A stretch of DNA of 64,000 bases. Source: an uncultured Nitrospira sp. (GTDB lineage Bacteria; Nitrospirota; Nitrospiria; Nitrospirales; Nitrospiraceae). Positions within the stretch are counted from its first letter, which is position 1. Each line of letters opens with the position of its first letter. Made by a program: the position numbers and the translations under genes. The stretch is from contig CABVSR010000020.1 of the NCBI GenBank assembly GCA_902500995.1, positions 20,226-84,225 of the forward strand. Reading direction: 5' to 3'. The notes under the pieces were generated by a model, which was not told the origin of the DNA, did no database searches, and was given only the letters and a program-made list of their open reading frames with translations. Positions 38,926-48,314 of this stretch are shown in pieces.

Positions 38926-40263
38926 TTACCGATGTGCCGGACAGTTGGCCGATGGTCCAACCACAACCTGGTAGGCATCGGAATGGTAAAACTCAGGCAG
39001 ATCGAAGGAGATCTCCTCCCCTGAAACCGGCAGGCTCTGATTGAGCGTGACCACGGTCCTGTCAAGCGGAGCAGAGCCGACGTCAGGAATGCGCTCGGCA
39101 CAGACGTGTAGCCTTCCGTCTTGCGCAGACAGCATCCTTCCGCGGCTGTTCCTGATTACGACTCTGGTTGCTTCGGATGAACGGTCTTCGTATTTCCCCA
39201 GTAGCAACCGCAGGGTACCCTCAGATTTTTCTAACGCTGCGAGGGCGTGAAGTTTCGGACTATCGGTCATGGTCTGCAGACGAACGCCCTCCATTTCCGC
39301 ATACGCTTTGTAGATGTGCCATCCCGGCCGCTTCGACTGCCGATCGACATAGAGCAGCCCGTCAAGCGTGGGATTGTCACAGGTATTTTCCACCCTGCCT
39401 TGGCTCATGTCTTGCGGATCCGGCCAGCACGATCTCATGGCGCTGAGGATGTCGGCCCGCTCATACGCAGCGATGACGCCCGCTGTATAACCTGCGATGG
39501 TCCACGTTTCCTGCCCCAGGATCTCGTTCACAGAAATCGGTCTCGCGAGCCCTTTCTCCTTCAAGTAGCTGCGCAAGTCCTCCACAAGCCCGGGAGCATT
39601 CGATGGGTCGTCGTATTCATGATAGGACACGACGTCGGGAAACACGTTGTGCTCCTGACTCCATTCCAGGAAGGGCTTCAACAATCGATATCGGCTCACA
39701 CTTGGGCCGACGACCAGCGCGCCGGGAATCCGCTGCTTAATGCGCTGGTAGGCCTGCCGCCATCCTTCTTTGAGTCGTTCGTTGTCATTGATAGGAAGCG
39801 CAGCTAAATCCGGTTCATTGTAGATATCCCACAGCACGGTCAGGTGACGAGCCAACACCTGATCGATCACTCGATCCACATGCGCCAGCCAGGCATCATA
39901 GGAGCCATCCTGCCCAATATGATTGATATCAAAAATTTGAAGGGGAAGGTCCGTGAACACCAGGCCGAGGGTCAGTTGAAACTCCGTCACGCCCGCCTGC
40001 TTGAGCCGATCGTAATTCTTCAGGACGTAGCCGGCATTGCCCCGAAAACTGGTCGGCTTCAGCGGCAGGATGAGTTCCATGCTCGGCTCATGCGGCTCGA
40101 TGCTCACCAGATACCCGTTCGCTCGATGGTTCATCGGTCCCTGCTCAACACCGAGGTCCACCACGATGGTGCCAGCCTGGCCCCATGCGGTGCAGCACAA
40201 GACAAGCACATAGGTGCATGTCATGGTAAGCCAGATGGCGCTGTATGGCCGGCGACGGATCAT
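38926..40263 (-). CDS. Secreted glycoside hydrolase-like protein, clan A (GH39-like)
   Basis: 445 aa with a signal peptide (IWLTMTCTYVLVLCCTAWG). A TIM-barrel pattern is evident. LTVLWDIYNEPDLAALP carries the acid/base Glu (about residue 148) in the NEP motif of clan A. ARPISVNEILGQETW gives a likely nucleophile Glu (about 247). VSYHEYDDPSNAP lies between them. The C-terminal 110 residues look like a beta-sandwich (VVIRNSRGRML, EISFDLPEFYHSD). It may trim or degrade extracellular polysaccharide. The exact family and substrate are not certain. Confidence 0.72.
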   Translation of the reverse strand: MIRRRPYSAIWLTMTCTYVLVLCCTAWGQAGTIVVDLGVEQGPMNHRANGYLVSIEPHEPSMELILPLKPTSFRGNAGYVLKNYDRLKQAGVTEFQLTLGLVFTDLPLQIFDINHIGQDGSYDAWLAHVDRVIDQVLARHLTVLWDIYNEPDLAALPINDNERLKEGWRQAYQRIKQRIPGALVVGPSVSRYRLLKPFLEWSQEHNVFPDVVSYHEYDDPSNAPGLVEDLRSYLKEKGLARPISVNEILGQETWTIAGYTAGVIAAYERADILSAMRSCWPDPQDMSQGRVENTCDNPTLDGLLYVDRQSKRPGWHIYKAYAEMEGVRLQTMTDSPKLHALAALEKSEGTLRLLLGKYEDRSSEATRVVIRNSRGRMLSAQDGRLHVCAERIPDVGSAPLDRTVVTLNQSLPVSGEEISFDLPEFYHSDAYQVVVGPSANCPAHR

Positions 40264-40343
40264 ACGGGCTCGGTCAGGAACGGAGTAGAAAGAATGTGGT
40301 TGTACGCGGGATGGGCGCGAGGGTCAAGCCGAACGAGTTGCAA

Positions 40344-41534
40344 TCAGGCGGCGCACAACTCGCGCCAGCGAGGAATACTCACAAGAAGATGTTCACGCGC
40401 CAGGTAGGTCTGATCCAGGCCGGCCAAATCAGCCGCGCCGGCATCCGTGCTCCCTTGCGTCTCGGCTAAGGCATTTCCCACATGAACGGCGGTCACGGCT
40501 TGAAAGCCGGCCGCCATGTAATCGCCGGGGTGCTGATGAAAGGCCACGGCCTCAATGATCCCGTCGCCGAGCCCCCAAATACCCAGCAAATAGGCGCCCA
40601 CATGGGCATGGTCCGCTCCGAATATCTCTCGCTCGGCGGCCCAGTCCGGCATCTGCTTGGCCTGCATTACATCGAGCACTCGCGCGTACTCGTCGGGCTT
40701 GTTCGCCACGAGCACCAGCACACCCACATCGTGCAACAGCCCGGCGGTAAAGGCCTCATCGATCACCGCTTGGCTTGCGCCGGCGTCCTTGGCAATGCGG
40801 CGGGCACAGGTGGCGGTCTGCATGGCGTGCCGCCACAACTCTTCCAGTGAAAATGCCGGCAGTCTGGCCTGATCAAATTGCGCGAACACCTGGCTTGAGA
40901 GCACCAGCGATTTAATCGTGTCAAAACCCAGCAAGGCAACCGCTTGCTCAGGATCGGACACATGGGTACGGAGCCCAAAAAAAGCGGAATTCACCAGCTG
41001 GAGAATTTTTGTGACCATCCCGAGATCTTTGGCCACAATGCGGGAGGCTTTCTTCAGCGACGCCTGCGGCCCCTGCATCTCCTGCATCAAATCCTGATAG
41101 ATCGAGGGCAGACTCGGGAGCGATTTGATTTCACTGACCAGCGTCCGCAGCGCGGGATTTGCCAGCACGGCCCGCAAGGCCTCGGCCTGCGCGATGACGG
41201 CGGTTAAGGTCTTCACGTCTACCGGCTTCTGCAAGAACCGGTGGGCCACGGAAGCCGATCGCAGGTAGTTCACCGGGCTCTGATCGCCGGAAAGGACAAT
41301 CCGGATCGTCTGAGGACTGACCTTGCGCACCTCGGCGAGAAATTGTGCGCCGTCCATCCCCGGCATCGTCATGTCCGACACCACCACGTCACAGGCAGAC
41401 TCACTCAAGTGGGTCAACGCGCTCTTGGCGGAAGAAAAAAACTCCATCGTCCATTCGGACTGCATGGGCGCCAGCGTCCGCTGCAAATGTTTGAGAATCT
41501 CTGGCGCATCGTCCACAAACAACACGCGGCGCAT
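40344..41534 (-). CDS. Response regulator with HDOD output domain
   Basis: About 396 aa from the ATG reading MRRVLFVDDAPEI, preceded by GGGAGGAGGGGCT. Residues 1-120 are a receiver domain: acidic pocket FVDD, phospho-acceptor Asp in VVVSDMTMPGMDG near residue 52, and the Lys in RFLQKPVD. Residues about 135-340 are an HDOD domain (LPSLPSIYQDLMQEMQ, NSAFFGLRTHVSDPEQAVALLG, AGLLHDVGVLVL), related to HD phosphohydrolases but usually non-catalytic. No partner histidine kinase is adjacent. It ends 80 bases before the glycoside hydrolase start. Confidence 0.92.
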   Translation of the reverse strand: MRRVLFVDDAPEILKHLQRTLAPMQSEWTMEFFSSAKSALTHLSESACDVVVSDMTMPGMDGAQFLAEVRKVSPQTIRIVLSGDQSPVNYLRSASVAHRFLQKPVDVKTLTAVIAQAEALRAVLANPALRTLVSEIKSLPSLPSIYQDLMQEMQGPQASLKKASRIVAKDLGMVTKILQLVNSAFFGLRTHVSDPEQAVALLGFDTIKSLVLSSQVFAQFDQARLPAFSLEELWRHAMQTATCARRIAKDAGASQAVIDEAFTAGLLHDVGVLVLVANKPDEYARVLDVMQAKQMPDWAAEREIFGADHAHVGAYLLGIWGLGDGIIEAVAFHQHPGDYMAAGFQAVTAVHVGNALAETQGSTDAGAADLAGLDQTYLAREHLLVSIPRWRELCAA

Positions 41535-41686
41535 AGCCCCTCCTCCCGGGCAGGATTCGTCTCTTCTCTTCATCGGTCGAGAAAGGCAGGACCTTGAATC
41601 AGATCCCAAGGCCTTGAGCGAGGCGTTGGAGGCTATTGTGCGGATGTGGCAGAGGTTGGGCTAGTCGGAACCGGGTACGACACAGG

Positions 41687-41867
41687 CTAGCCCGGATTAT
41701 TCATGAATGCCTCCGCGAGGCGTTCGAGACCGAAGGCCGCCGGCGCTTCTCGCAAGTGAGGCCGACGCAGGCGTACTTTCAGTCCGTTGAGGAGGCCGAA
41801 CGAGAAAAGCCCCGCCGGGCGAGAGGATCGGACGACGCAGCGGGTGTTCATGAATAGTCCGGGCTAG
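41687..41867. repeat. 181-bp element with near-perfect 21-bp terminal inverted repeats
   Basis: The ends at 41687-41707 and 41847-41867 are inverted copies with a single mismatch. The left arm begins CTAGCCCGGATTATTC and the right arm ends GAATAGTCCGGGCTAG. Inside are GC-rich small hairpins such as GCCTC-CGC-GAGGC at 41709-41721. It carries no gene. Its right end supplies the stop codon of the adjoining gspG-like gene. The form is that of a miniature inverted-repeat (MITE/REP-like) element. No second copy is visible in this window. Confidence 0.75.
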
Positions 41868-42382
41868 TTGCGGTCCAAATCCCAGCTGACGATGTCGGCG
41901 TTTTTGCCGTCGCCGCCGGCAGCACCATCGGCGCCGAAGGAGACGATTTCGAACTCTGCCCCTTGCGAAGCAGGAACCGTATATTTGTAGGGCGTGCCCC
42001 AAGGATCCAGCGGCACCTTCGGGAGATACCCCCCCGCCTTCCAATTCGACGCGGCGGGCCCTGATGCCGGGCGTTCAACGAGCGCTTTCAACCCCTGCTC
42101 AGTCGACGGCAGATTGCCGTTATCAAGCTTGTACAATTGGAGCGCGCTTTCGATGTTTGAAATTTGCGCCTTGGCGGCGGCCCGTTTGGCATCTTCCGTG
42201 CGTCCCATCACCCTGGGAATCAGGAGCGTCGCGAGGATGGCGAGGATCACCACGACGATCATGACCTCGATGAACGAAAAGCCCTGCGTATCTTTCAGCT
42301 TTCCGACAAGATCCGAGCAAGAGTGCCTCGGCGATCCCCCGCAGGCGCTCCCGGAAGCCTTCATGTCATCGCGAAATCCCAT
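41864..42382 (-). CDS. GspG-type major pseudopilin
   Basis: About 172 aa from the ATG reading MGFRDDMKASG, which has AAGGAG eight bases upstream; an upstream TTG is less likely. The prepilin cleavage site is KDTQG/FSFIEVMIVVVILAIL with the required Glu at +5. The C-terminal part has the T2SS-G signature: NGNLPSTEQGLKALVERPAS, YLPKVPLDPWGTPYKYTVP and SFGADGAAGGDGKNADIVSW with the calcium-site region. A long 33-residue leader is unusual. It stands apart from the main pseudopilus operon, and its stop lies in the 181-bp element. Confidence 0.92.
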   Translation of the reverse strand: MGFRDDMKASGSACGGSPRHSCSDLVGKLKDTQGFSFIEVMIVVVILAILATLLIPRVMGRTEDAKRAAAKAQISNIESALQLYKLDNGNLPSTEQGLKALVERPASGPAASNWKAGGYLPKVPLDPWGTPYKYTVPASQGAEFEIVSFGADGAAGGDGKNADIVSWDLDRN

Positions 42383-42541
42383 ACTCGGTGCTCCTTCTCT
42401 CAATCAGTCCGAGTTCCGAACCGGCGGACCGATTGGGAATTGTAACAGGAACGTTTATGAGACGGTAATGGTATTCCCTGGTGTCGCCTGCATTTCGTTC
42501 GCTCGGGCGTCTGGATCATCCGTTCGACAGGATGCCTCCAT

Positions 42542-44332
42542 TCAACGGCGAACGATCTGATAGAGCATGATGCCCGGTTTGAGTTGCGCACGAGGCAGCA
42601 CACTTTGATGCATGCGAAACGTAGGAAGGGAGGCGACCGGAGTCATAGCCTGCAACTGCAGGCCGACCGTTCGGCAACTCTCCGCAACGACCGGCGGACC
42701 GACGATAAAGGCCACCGCTCCGGGCGACAGTTGCCCTGCCAATTGCTGTACCCTGCTGTGGATAGCCTCCGGCCGGTCAAAGAAACTGAACGGCGTCCAT
42801 TCATAAGCCAGGTCATACCCTTCGTGGACTCTTCCGTCACCACCGGTTGCGCAAGGCCGCATACGCACCTGGGAGAGCCACTCCAGCCGGTGGGCTCGCG
42901 CCAGGACGTTCCACCACATCTGCGCCTGGCGCTGCGCAAAGGCCGCATGGTCATACAGCACCGTATACGCGCGCGGGCGGTCGGAGCCGAGACAGGTCGT
43001 GATGGCGGCATCCAGCCTGGAAATCAGCACCCGCTCCGCACGGGCGACTTTGGCGGCCAGCAGGCGATCCTGTTCGAGAAGGTCTTGTAGATAATCGGAG
43101 ACGAACGGTTGGGTCGCCAGCTCGCCGATTTCCCGTTCATCGTCCGGGTACAGGAGTACAGCGCCGAACGCCGCCTCCGGGTCCACATGGGGCGGAGGTC
43201 CGTCGAAGACTGATCTCCAATCAGCGGAGGACGAAGGGGCGGTGGATGGGGAAGGTCCGTCCACCCGGCCCCAGGTGTCCGGCAAGGGAATCGCGTGCGT
43301 CGCCTCTCCATCAGCCAACAGGAGTTGACCCTGCCGGATCGTCAGTCCGCGCCCGCACGGCGCCACCCCTCGCTGGTCAACCGGTTGAAAGGAAAGTCCG
43401 GCCGGATCGTTCCAGCAGGTCGCCTTCAACATTCGTTCGCCTTGAATCGTGACGCACAGCTTCCGCGCCACGTCGACATGTCTTCGCGGCGGATGCGGGA
43501 CCGGCGCCCATGTCACCAGGTGGGATCGCGGCGCATCCATGAATACCGCAAAGGGATCCCCGCCGCCGGTCAGGCGCGGGGAGAAAAAGTTGCTGAATAG
43601 ACGGTAGGCCGCTTCGGACGGATAGGTCGGAATCCCGCGATACCGCAACGGCCTCGGAACGGACTTCCCGCGATTCTGATCGTCATAGAGGCCCCGAATC
43701 AATTCAAAGAGAGCGGAGCCGGTGCCGGGTAACAGTGATAAAAATAATTCCACAACCGGCAGAAAATCGATGTCTTCCCAGTGCATGGCCCCCATGCAGG
43801 CCATGAATTGTTTGGTATCAAAAGTTCCGTCCGGCAAATAATAGATCGCGTCTTTGCGGTGCCGGATCGTGGCGCTACCCTTCTCATCGATGGTCATGTC
43901 CCGATCGCTGTAAAAGAACCGGACCTCATCCAACGGCACTTGCAAAGCCTGGGCGGCCATGCCGCGAAGATCGTCGGCTCGAAGCCGTTGCCATCCAGGC
44001 TTCCTGGACAAATCCAGCGTCATCGTATTCACGAGGCCGCCGGGAATCAGGCCAACCCACGCTCCCCAGTCCAGGTGCACGCGGGTTCGAAGCAGTCGTA
44101 GCCGGCCCTCGACGGATTCCCATTCACATTCATGTAGCGGGTACCCCTCCGGGTCCGTAGCGAGGATGCGACCACCATGGCTTCCGTAGATGACGACATG
44201 CCCCGTCGGAAGGCGGAGAAAAGAAGAAGCAGCACCAGCGGCCGACAGATGCGGCGCATCAGCAAGGTTGGCAGGAAAGGTCAGCGTCCCGGGCCGGTTC
44301 AGTATCTCCAGTAACGAGGCATCCACGGACAT
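42542..44332 (-). CDS. Unknown 596-aa soluble protein coupled to proA
   Basis: I do not recognise this protein. It has no signal peptide or membrane segment. Visible features are GHVVIYGSHGGRILATDPEG near residue 45, KDAIYYLPDGTFD near 165, a proline/serine-rich linker around 365-375, and AVAFIVGPPVVAESCRTVGL near 550. Its ATG directly abuts the proA stop (TAA then ATG), so translation is coupled to proA. That may reflect dosage rather than shared chemistry. Codon use matches its neighbours. The frame is long and clearly coding. Confidence 0.75.
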   Translation of the reverse strand: MSVDASLLEILNRPGTLTFPANLADAPHLSAAGAASSFLRLPTGHVVIYGSHGGRILATDPEGYPLHECEWESVEGRLRLLRTRVHLDWGAWVGLIPGGLVNTMTLDLSRKPGWQRLRADDLRGMAAQALQVPLDEVRFFYSDRDMTIDEKGSATIRHRKDAIYYLPDGTFDTKQFMACMGAMHWEDIDFLPVVELFLSLLPGTGSALFELIRGLYDDQNRGKSVPRPLRYRGIPTYPSEAAYRLFSNFFSPRLTGGGDPFAVFMDAPRSHLVTWAPVPHPPRRHVDVARKLCVTIQGERMLKATCWNDPAGLSFQPVDQRGVAPCGRGLTIRQGQLLLADGEATHAIPLPDTWGRVDGPSPSTAPSSSADWRSVFDGPPPHVDPEAAFGAVLLYPDDEREIGELATQPFVSDYLQDLLEQDRLLAAKVARAERVLISRLDAAITTCLGSDRPRAYTVLYDHAAFAQRQAQMWWNVLARAHRLEWLSQVRMRPCATGGDGRVHEGYDLAYEWTPFSFFDRPEAIHSRVQQLAGQLSPGAVAFIVGPPVVAESCRTVGLQLQAMTPVASLPTFRMHQSVLPRAQLKPGIMLYQIVRR

Positions 44333-45646
44333 TTACTCGCGGATCTGGCCGCTTCCCAGCACCACAAATTTGGAACAGGTCAGCTCCTCCAGCCCCATCG
44401 GCCCGCGCGCGTGGAGGCGGGATGTGCTGATGCCGATTTCAGCCCCCAGGCCGAACTGGTACCCGTCATTCAGCCTTGTCGAGGCGTTCACCAGCACCGC
44501 ACCGGCATCGACCTCGCGCAAAAATCGCATGGCGCGGGAATAATCCTTGGTCACAATCGCCTCCGTATGGCGGGAGCCGAACGTGGCGATGTGTTCCAAC
44601 GCTTCATCCATGTGCTTGACCACTTTAACGGCGAGAATCAAATCCAGAAATTCGTGGCCGAAATCTTCTTCACGAGCCGGCTTCACTTCAGGGCATAGCT
44701 GGCAGGTCTTTTCGCAGCCCCGTACCTCCACTTTGGCCGCCGTGAGCTGCTTGACCAGGTGCGGCAGCCAGGTCCGCGCGATGCTGTGATGGACCAGGAG
44801 GGTCTCCATGGCATTGCACGTCGAGGGACGCTGTACCTTGGCATTGAGGCAGATCTGCTCGGCGATCTTCGGATCGGCATCCGCATCGACATAGGTGTGG
44901 CAGACGCCCTTATCGTGCTTCAGCACCGGGATGGTCGCATGCTCGGCGATGGTCTTCATCAACGAGTCCCCGCCCCTGGGGATGATGAGGTCGATATACT
45001 GATCCTGCTTCAACAGCAGCTGCACAATCTCACGCTCCGGACGGTCAACGAAGGTGATCGCACCGGGCGGCACGCCGGCCTTCTCGGCCGACTCGCTTAA
45101 GACTTTGGCAATCGCCGTGTTGGAGTGCATCGCTTCAGACCCGCCTCGCAGCAGACAGACATTGCCGGATTTGAGACAGAGGGCGGCCGAGTCCGCGGTC
45201 ACATTAGGACGAGCTTCGTAAATGATGCCGATGACGCCGATGGGAACGCGCATCCGGCCGACCTGCATGCCGTTCGGCCTCGTCCACATTTTGGGCATTT
45301 CCCCTAGGGGGTCCGGCAAACGGGCGACATCACGAATCCCTGAGGCCATATCGCGAATACGCTCGGCCGTCAGCCGTAACCGATCACCCAGAGCCTTGCG
45401 CTCAGGCGTGGCATCGAACTGCTCGAGATCCTTTTCATTCTCGGCCAACAGCTCGGCCTCATGCGTCTCCAGTCCCTCAGCCATGGCCTCCAACGCCTGG
45501 TTCTTCACGGCCGCCGAAAGAGTGGACAACCGGCCGGCCGCGCTTTTCGCGCGCGTGACGAGCCCCGCCACATAGTCTTCAGGGGAGAGCACTTCAACGG
45601 GAGCATCCGACTCCGGAGCCGGGGATTCGGTCAGATCTTGTTCCAT
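44333..45646 (-). CDS. proA: Gamma-glutamyl phosphate reductase (glutamate-5-semialdehyde dehydrogenase)
   Basis: About 437 aa from the ATG reading MEQDLTESPAP, chosen over an upstream TTG. It reduces glutamyl-5-phosphate with NADPH in proline synthesis. Motifs: RIRDMASGIRDVARLPDPLG, MQVGRMRVPIGVIGIIYEAR, CLKSGNVCLLRGGSEA, the catalytic Cys in RPSTCNAMETLLVH (about 277), and LNDGYQFGLGAEIGISTSRL near the end. Length is slightly over the usual 415-420 owing to an acidic N-terminus. No proB is visible nearby. Confidence 0.95.
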   Translation of the reverse strand: MEQDLTESPAPESDAPVEVLSPEDYVAGLVTRAKSAAGRLSTLSAAVKNQALEAMAEGLETHEAELLAENEKDLEQFDATPERKALGDRLRLTAERIRDMASGIRDVARLPDPLGEMPKMWTRPNGMQVGRMRVPIGVIGIIYEARPNVTADSAALCLKSGNVCLLRGGSEAMHSNTAIAKVLSESAEKAGVPPGAITFVDRPEREIVQLLLKQDQYIDLIIPRGGDSLMKTIAEHATIPVLKHDKGVCHTYVDADADPKIAEQICLNAKVQRPSTCNAMETLLVHHSIARTWLPHLVKQLTAAKVEVRGCEKTCQLCPEVKPAREEDFGHEFLDLILAVKVVKHMDEALEHIATFGSRHTEAIVTKDYSRAMRFLREVDAGAVLVNASTRLNDGYQFGLGAEIGISTSRLHARGPMGLEELTCSKFVVLGSGQIRE

Positions 45647-45767
45647 GTGGTGAATTCCTGCTGCTTGGCGATACGTGAGGCCCGAAGCCAGGTATCCGCC
45701 GATCAAGATGGTGAACGTCGCGCGAAAAACTATAGCGTGACAGGATACTGTGGGGTTCGGAGTCGGG

Positions 45768-46370
45768 TCAAGGGTTGCGGGGAGGTCCGGGCATCATGGG
45801 CGCGCCTTGGGGGGTGCCGGCGCCGGGTACTGCGCCCTGCGCACCAGGCTGGAGCGGCATAGTCCCGGGAGCCAGCCCCATCATGGGCGGCATCAGCATG
45901 GATTGACTGGATGGATTGGGGTGCTGAAACATCCAGTCATGATAGGTCTTGCGCCCTTCGAAATGGCGCACGGCCAGCGGGAAATCACGTTCCTTGATCG
46001 GCTTCACTTTGCTTTTGCTGCGCACCCCCATGATGCCTCCGGTGGGCGCGCGCATATACTCCCAATCCCCGCCGCTGATCGGGTCTTGATAGACCCTGCG
46101 CAGGAAGGGTTTGGGCGTGCGCGTCAACTCAGCCAGGGACTGCGGATAGATTTCGGTCGCCATGATGCGCCCGATTTTCATCGAGGCGGAGTACAGCGCC
46201 AAGGCGTTTTGAATTTCGATGCCCTTGGCCATGAGGTCGGCTTCTTTCTCGCGCTGCACCATCACCGTCCATTGCCGAGCGGCTGCAGAGACAGAAATGC
46301 CGATCAAGACGATCGAAAACATCAAGGCGAGATAGGTGACGCCGCGGGCATTGTAAAGATGGCTACGCAC
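45768..46370 (-). CDS. Pseudopilin-like type II secretion protein with Met/Pro/Gly-rich tail
   Basis: 200 aa. The N-terminal helix GVTYLALMFSIVLIGISVSA resembles a pseudopilin segment, but the +5 Glu is missing. The middle IGRIMATEIYPQSLAELTRT, RRVYQDPISGGDWEYMRAP and GGIMGVRSKSKVKPIKE is shared by T2SS-type proteins in MSH-like clusters. The last 50 residues are rich in Met, Pro and Gly (e.g. QGAPMMPGPP). It is the last gene of the pilus-like operon. Confidence 0.75.
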   Translation of the reverse strand: MRSHLYNARGVTYLALMFSIVLIGISVSAAARQWTVMVQREKEADLMAKGIEIQNALALYSASMKIGRIMATEIYPQSLAELTRTPKPFLRRVYQDPISGGDWEYMRAPTGGIMGVRSKSKVKPIKERDFPLAVRHFEGRKTYHDWMFQHPNPSSQSMLMPPMMGLAPGTMPLQPGAQGAVPGAGTPQGAPMMPGPPRNP

Positions 46371-46384
46371 CCTACGCGGGCCTC

Positions 46385-47110
46385 CTAGTTGGGTTGCCCC
46401 CCTGCACCGGAATCATCCGTCACCGGGATGACCTGGGTGATTTTTGAGCCCACATCCTGAAGCGTAATTTCCTTCACCGACACATCTTTGACGAGGACTT
46501 CTCCGGCAATCACTTCCCCTACCTGCACGACATGCATCTCGTCATTTTTCACGACCACCGCCATGTTCTTTTTTTTCTGCGATCCGCCGCCCATGGCCAT
46601 GAACCCGACATAGCGATACTGATTGAGCTCCGTCGCAATTCTTAGCTTCTCGATCTCTTCCGGCGTCGGCCCCTGCGGGCCTTCGACCACCGGTTCTTTT
46701 TCTTGCTGTTCTTCCGGTTCTTCGGGGGCCTGCTCCTGCGGCTCCTCGAGTGGCTCCGGCGCCGGCGGTGGGGCAACCTTGGCAGGACCGCGTGAACGGC
46801 CCCGGCGAGGCGCGGGGGGCGGAACCGAAACCGGCTCAATCTGAGGCAGCAGGCTGGCGAAAATGTTGCGCGGAGTCGCAAAGGTGGCTTCGCGTTGTCC
46901 CTTGATGGCGGCCAGGCGCTCAAGATGAACCTGAACATTCCCGGCGGCTGCCACGGCAGGAGCTTTGCTCGCGGCCCGCTGTCCGCTGACGTGCGTCAAC
47001 GGCACCCGTGCCTGTTCGCTGGAATGGTCGAATTGCCAGATCAGCAATCCGATCCAACACACCACGAGGGCCATCAACAGCAGTCCTTGATTTTTACTGA
47101 CTCGGTTCAT
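46385..47110 (-). CDS. PilP/MshK/GspC-like inner-membrane linker protein
   Basis: 241 aa. One membrane helix lies near the N-terminus (GLLLMALVVCWIGLLIW). A long proline/glutamate-rich arm covers about residues 95-155 (APEPLEEPQEQAPEEPEEQQ). A small C-terminal beta domain follows (YRYVGFMAMGGGSQKKKNMA, VVQVGEVIAGEVLVKDVSV). This matches PilP- or GspC-type periplasmic proteins that contact the secretin. Position after PilO-like supports the role. Sequence alone does not separate the families. Confidence 0.7.
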   Translation of the reverse strand: MNRVSKNQGLLLMALVVCWIGLLIWQFDHSSEQARVPLTHVSGQRAASKAPAVAAAGNVQVHLERLAAIKGQREATFATPRNIFASLLPQIEPVSVPPPAPRRGRSRGPAKVAPPPAPEPLEEPQEQAPEEPEEQQEKEPVVEGPQGPTPEEIEKLRIATELNQYRYVGFMAMGGGSQKKKNMAVVVKNDEMHVVQVGEVIAGEVLVKDVSVKEITLQDVGSKITQVIPVTDDSGAGGQPN

Positions 47111-47115
47111 GGTGA

Positions 47116-47688
47116 TCAGGGCGTCGGAGATTGCAGATGCTCGCCGCGCAAATAGGTCGAAATTCTGATATTGAACGTGAGTTGCTGATCCTGAATGTTC
47201 CCTGAGCGGACAAGGTTGAGGTCCTCGATGAACAACAATTCCTGGGCCGATTCCAGATTGTAGAGGAATCGGCGGAGATCCTCATACCGGCCGGTCACCG
47301 TGCCCTGCAGGACCGCCTTGGTAGCATCGGGAACCGAGGTCTTCTCCGTCTTATACGAGAGGGCCGGCAGCGTCACCTGATCTCGCTTGGCCTCTTCCGT
47401 GACGCCGAGGGCGAGCGGCGCAAAATCCCGAAACAACGGCAGCACGGCCCACACGCGCTGCAGATCCGCCTTCGCCTTCTTGGCCTCCCGGTGCCGATTC
47501 AACTGCTGCCGCGCCTTGACCATTTCGGTTTCCAGCCTGACCTGTTCCTCTTCCGCCGCGCCCAGCACCAGGGCATGAATGCCATAACTCACCATGAACA
47601 GGCCGGCGACAAAGGCCACCCAGGGCAAAATGGGCGCGTAGGGTTGGCGCCACGTCAGTTGCAGTCGATCGAGTCCAGGAAACATCAT
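47116..47688 (-). CDS. PilO/MshJ-like inner-membrane assembly protein
   Basis: 190 aa: a short cytoplasmic start, one membrane helix (WVAFVAGLFMVSYGIHALVLG), a coiled coil (about residues 45-75) and a ferredoxin-like periplasmic domain. The domain includes VLQGTVTGRYEDLRRFLYNL and LLFIEDLNLVRS, the classic PilO/GspM pattern. Its ATG overlaps the PilN-like stop (ATGA). It would pair with the PilN-like protein to form the periplasmic alignment complex. Confidence 0.85.
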   Translation of the reverse strand: MMFPGLDRLQLTWRQPYAPILPWVAFVAGLFMVSYGIHALVLGAAEEEQVRLETEMVKARQQLNRHREAKKAKADLQRVWAVLPLFRDFAPLALGVTEEAKRDQVTLPALSYKTEKTSVPDATKAVLQGTVTGRYEDLRRFLYNLESAQELLFIEDLNLVRSGNIQDQQLTFNIRISTYLRGEHLQSPTP

Positions 47689-48311
47689 GAATTACGATTC
47701 CGATACCGCAGCGTCAAATCGAACTCCACCAGGCCGTTGCCCATCACCCGATGCTGCCCCAACACGGGATCCTTAAATTGAGGGTGGTCCTGAAACATCA
47801 CCGTCAAGGTCGTCACGTCTTCCAGCGCTCGCGCGGACCCGGTGAGCATGATCGTGGAATTGGCCGGATCAAGCCGAATGCTATTGACGGCAATCCGTTG
47901 AGGAATCGCGCGTTCTAATTCCGTCAAAAACCGGGTCCAGGAGAAACTTCGCTTCTCGATCAGATGATTGGCGAACTCGATTTCCTTGGGCAGCACTTGA
48001 AGCGCGGCTTCGGAGAGATCCAACCCTTCCTGCTGCGCTTCTTTCAGCAACTCCTTGTCCCGGTCCTGCACCTGCTGCAAGGCCGATTCGCGCGCTTGAA
48101 CATCCTGCCACACCAGCCAGGATTGTGAAATGTCCCACAGCATGGCGATGCCGATCACGCCCGCCAACACCATGGTCAGCAACCGGGCCGGCGCGAGATA
48201 CCAACGGTAGCGGCTGCTCAGATTGATCGCGAACATGCCGTGGCGCGCGGACGGCTGCCCGATGCGCAAGGCCACATCGCGAAGCACCGATGCCAGATGG
48301 TCGAACATCAT
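47685..48311 (-). CDS. PilN-like inner-membrane assembly protein
   Basis: 208 aa. One membrane helix (LLTMVLAGVIGIAMLWDISQ) is followed by a coiled-coil segment rich in Gln/Glu. The C-terminal domain contains LTELERAIPQRIAVNSIRLD, TIMLTGSARALEDVTTLTVM and VEFDLTLRYRN, as in PilN and GspL C-termini. A cytoplasmic part of about 40 residues would contact the PilM-like protein encoded three bases upstream. Translation is coupled at both ends. Confidence 0.82.
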   Translation of the reverse strand: MMFDHLASVLRDVALRIGQPSARHGMFAINLSSRYRWYLAPARLLTMVLAGVIGIAMLWDISQSWLVWQDVQARESALQQVQDRDKELLKEAQQEGLDLSEAALQVLPKEIEFANHLIEKRSFSWTRFLTELERAIPQRIAVNSIRLDPANSTIMLTGSARALEDVTTLTVMFQDHPQFKDPVLGQHRVMGNGLVEFDLTLRYRNRNS

Positions 48312-48314
48312 GGC

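Noticed and set aside
38552..38974. 140-codon plus-strand frame in the gap before tpsA
   Set aside because: No ribosome site, no domain pattern, and it runs into the antisense of the glycoside hydrolase.
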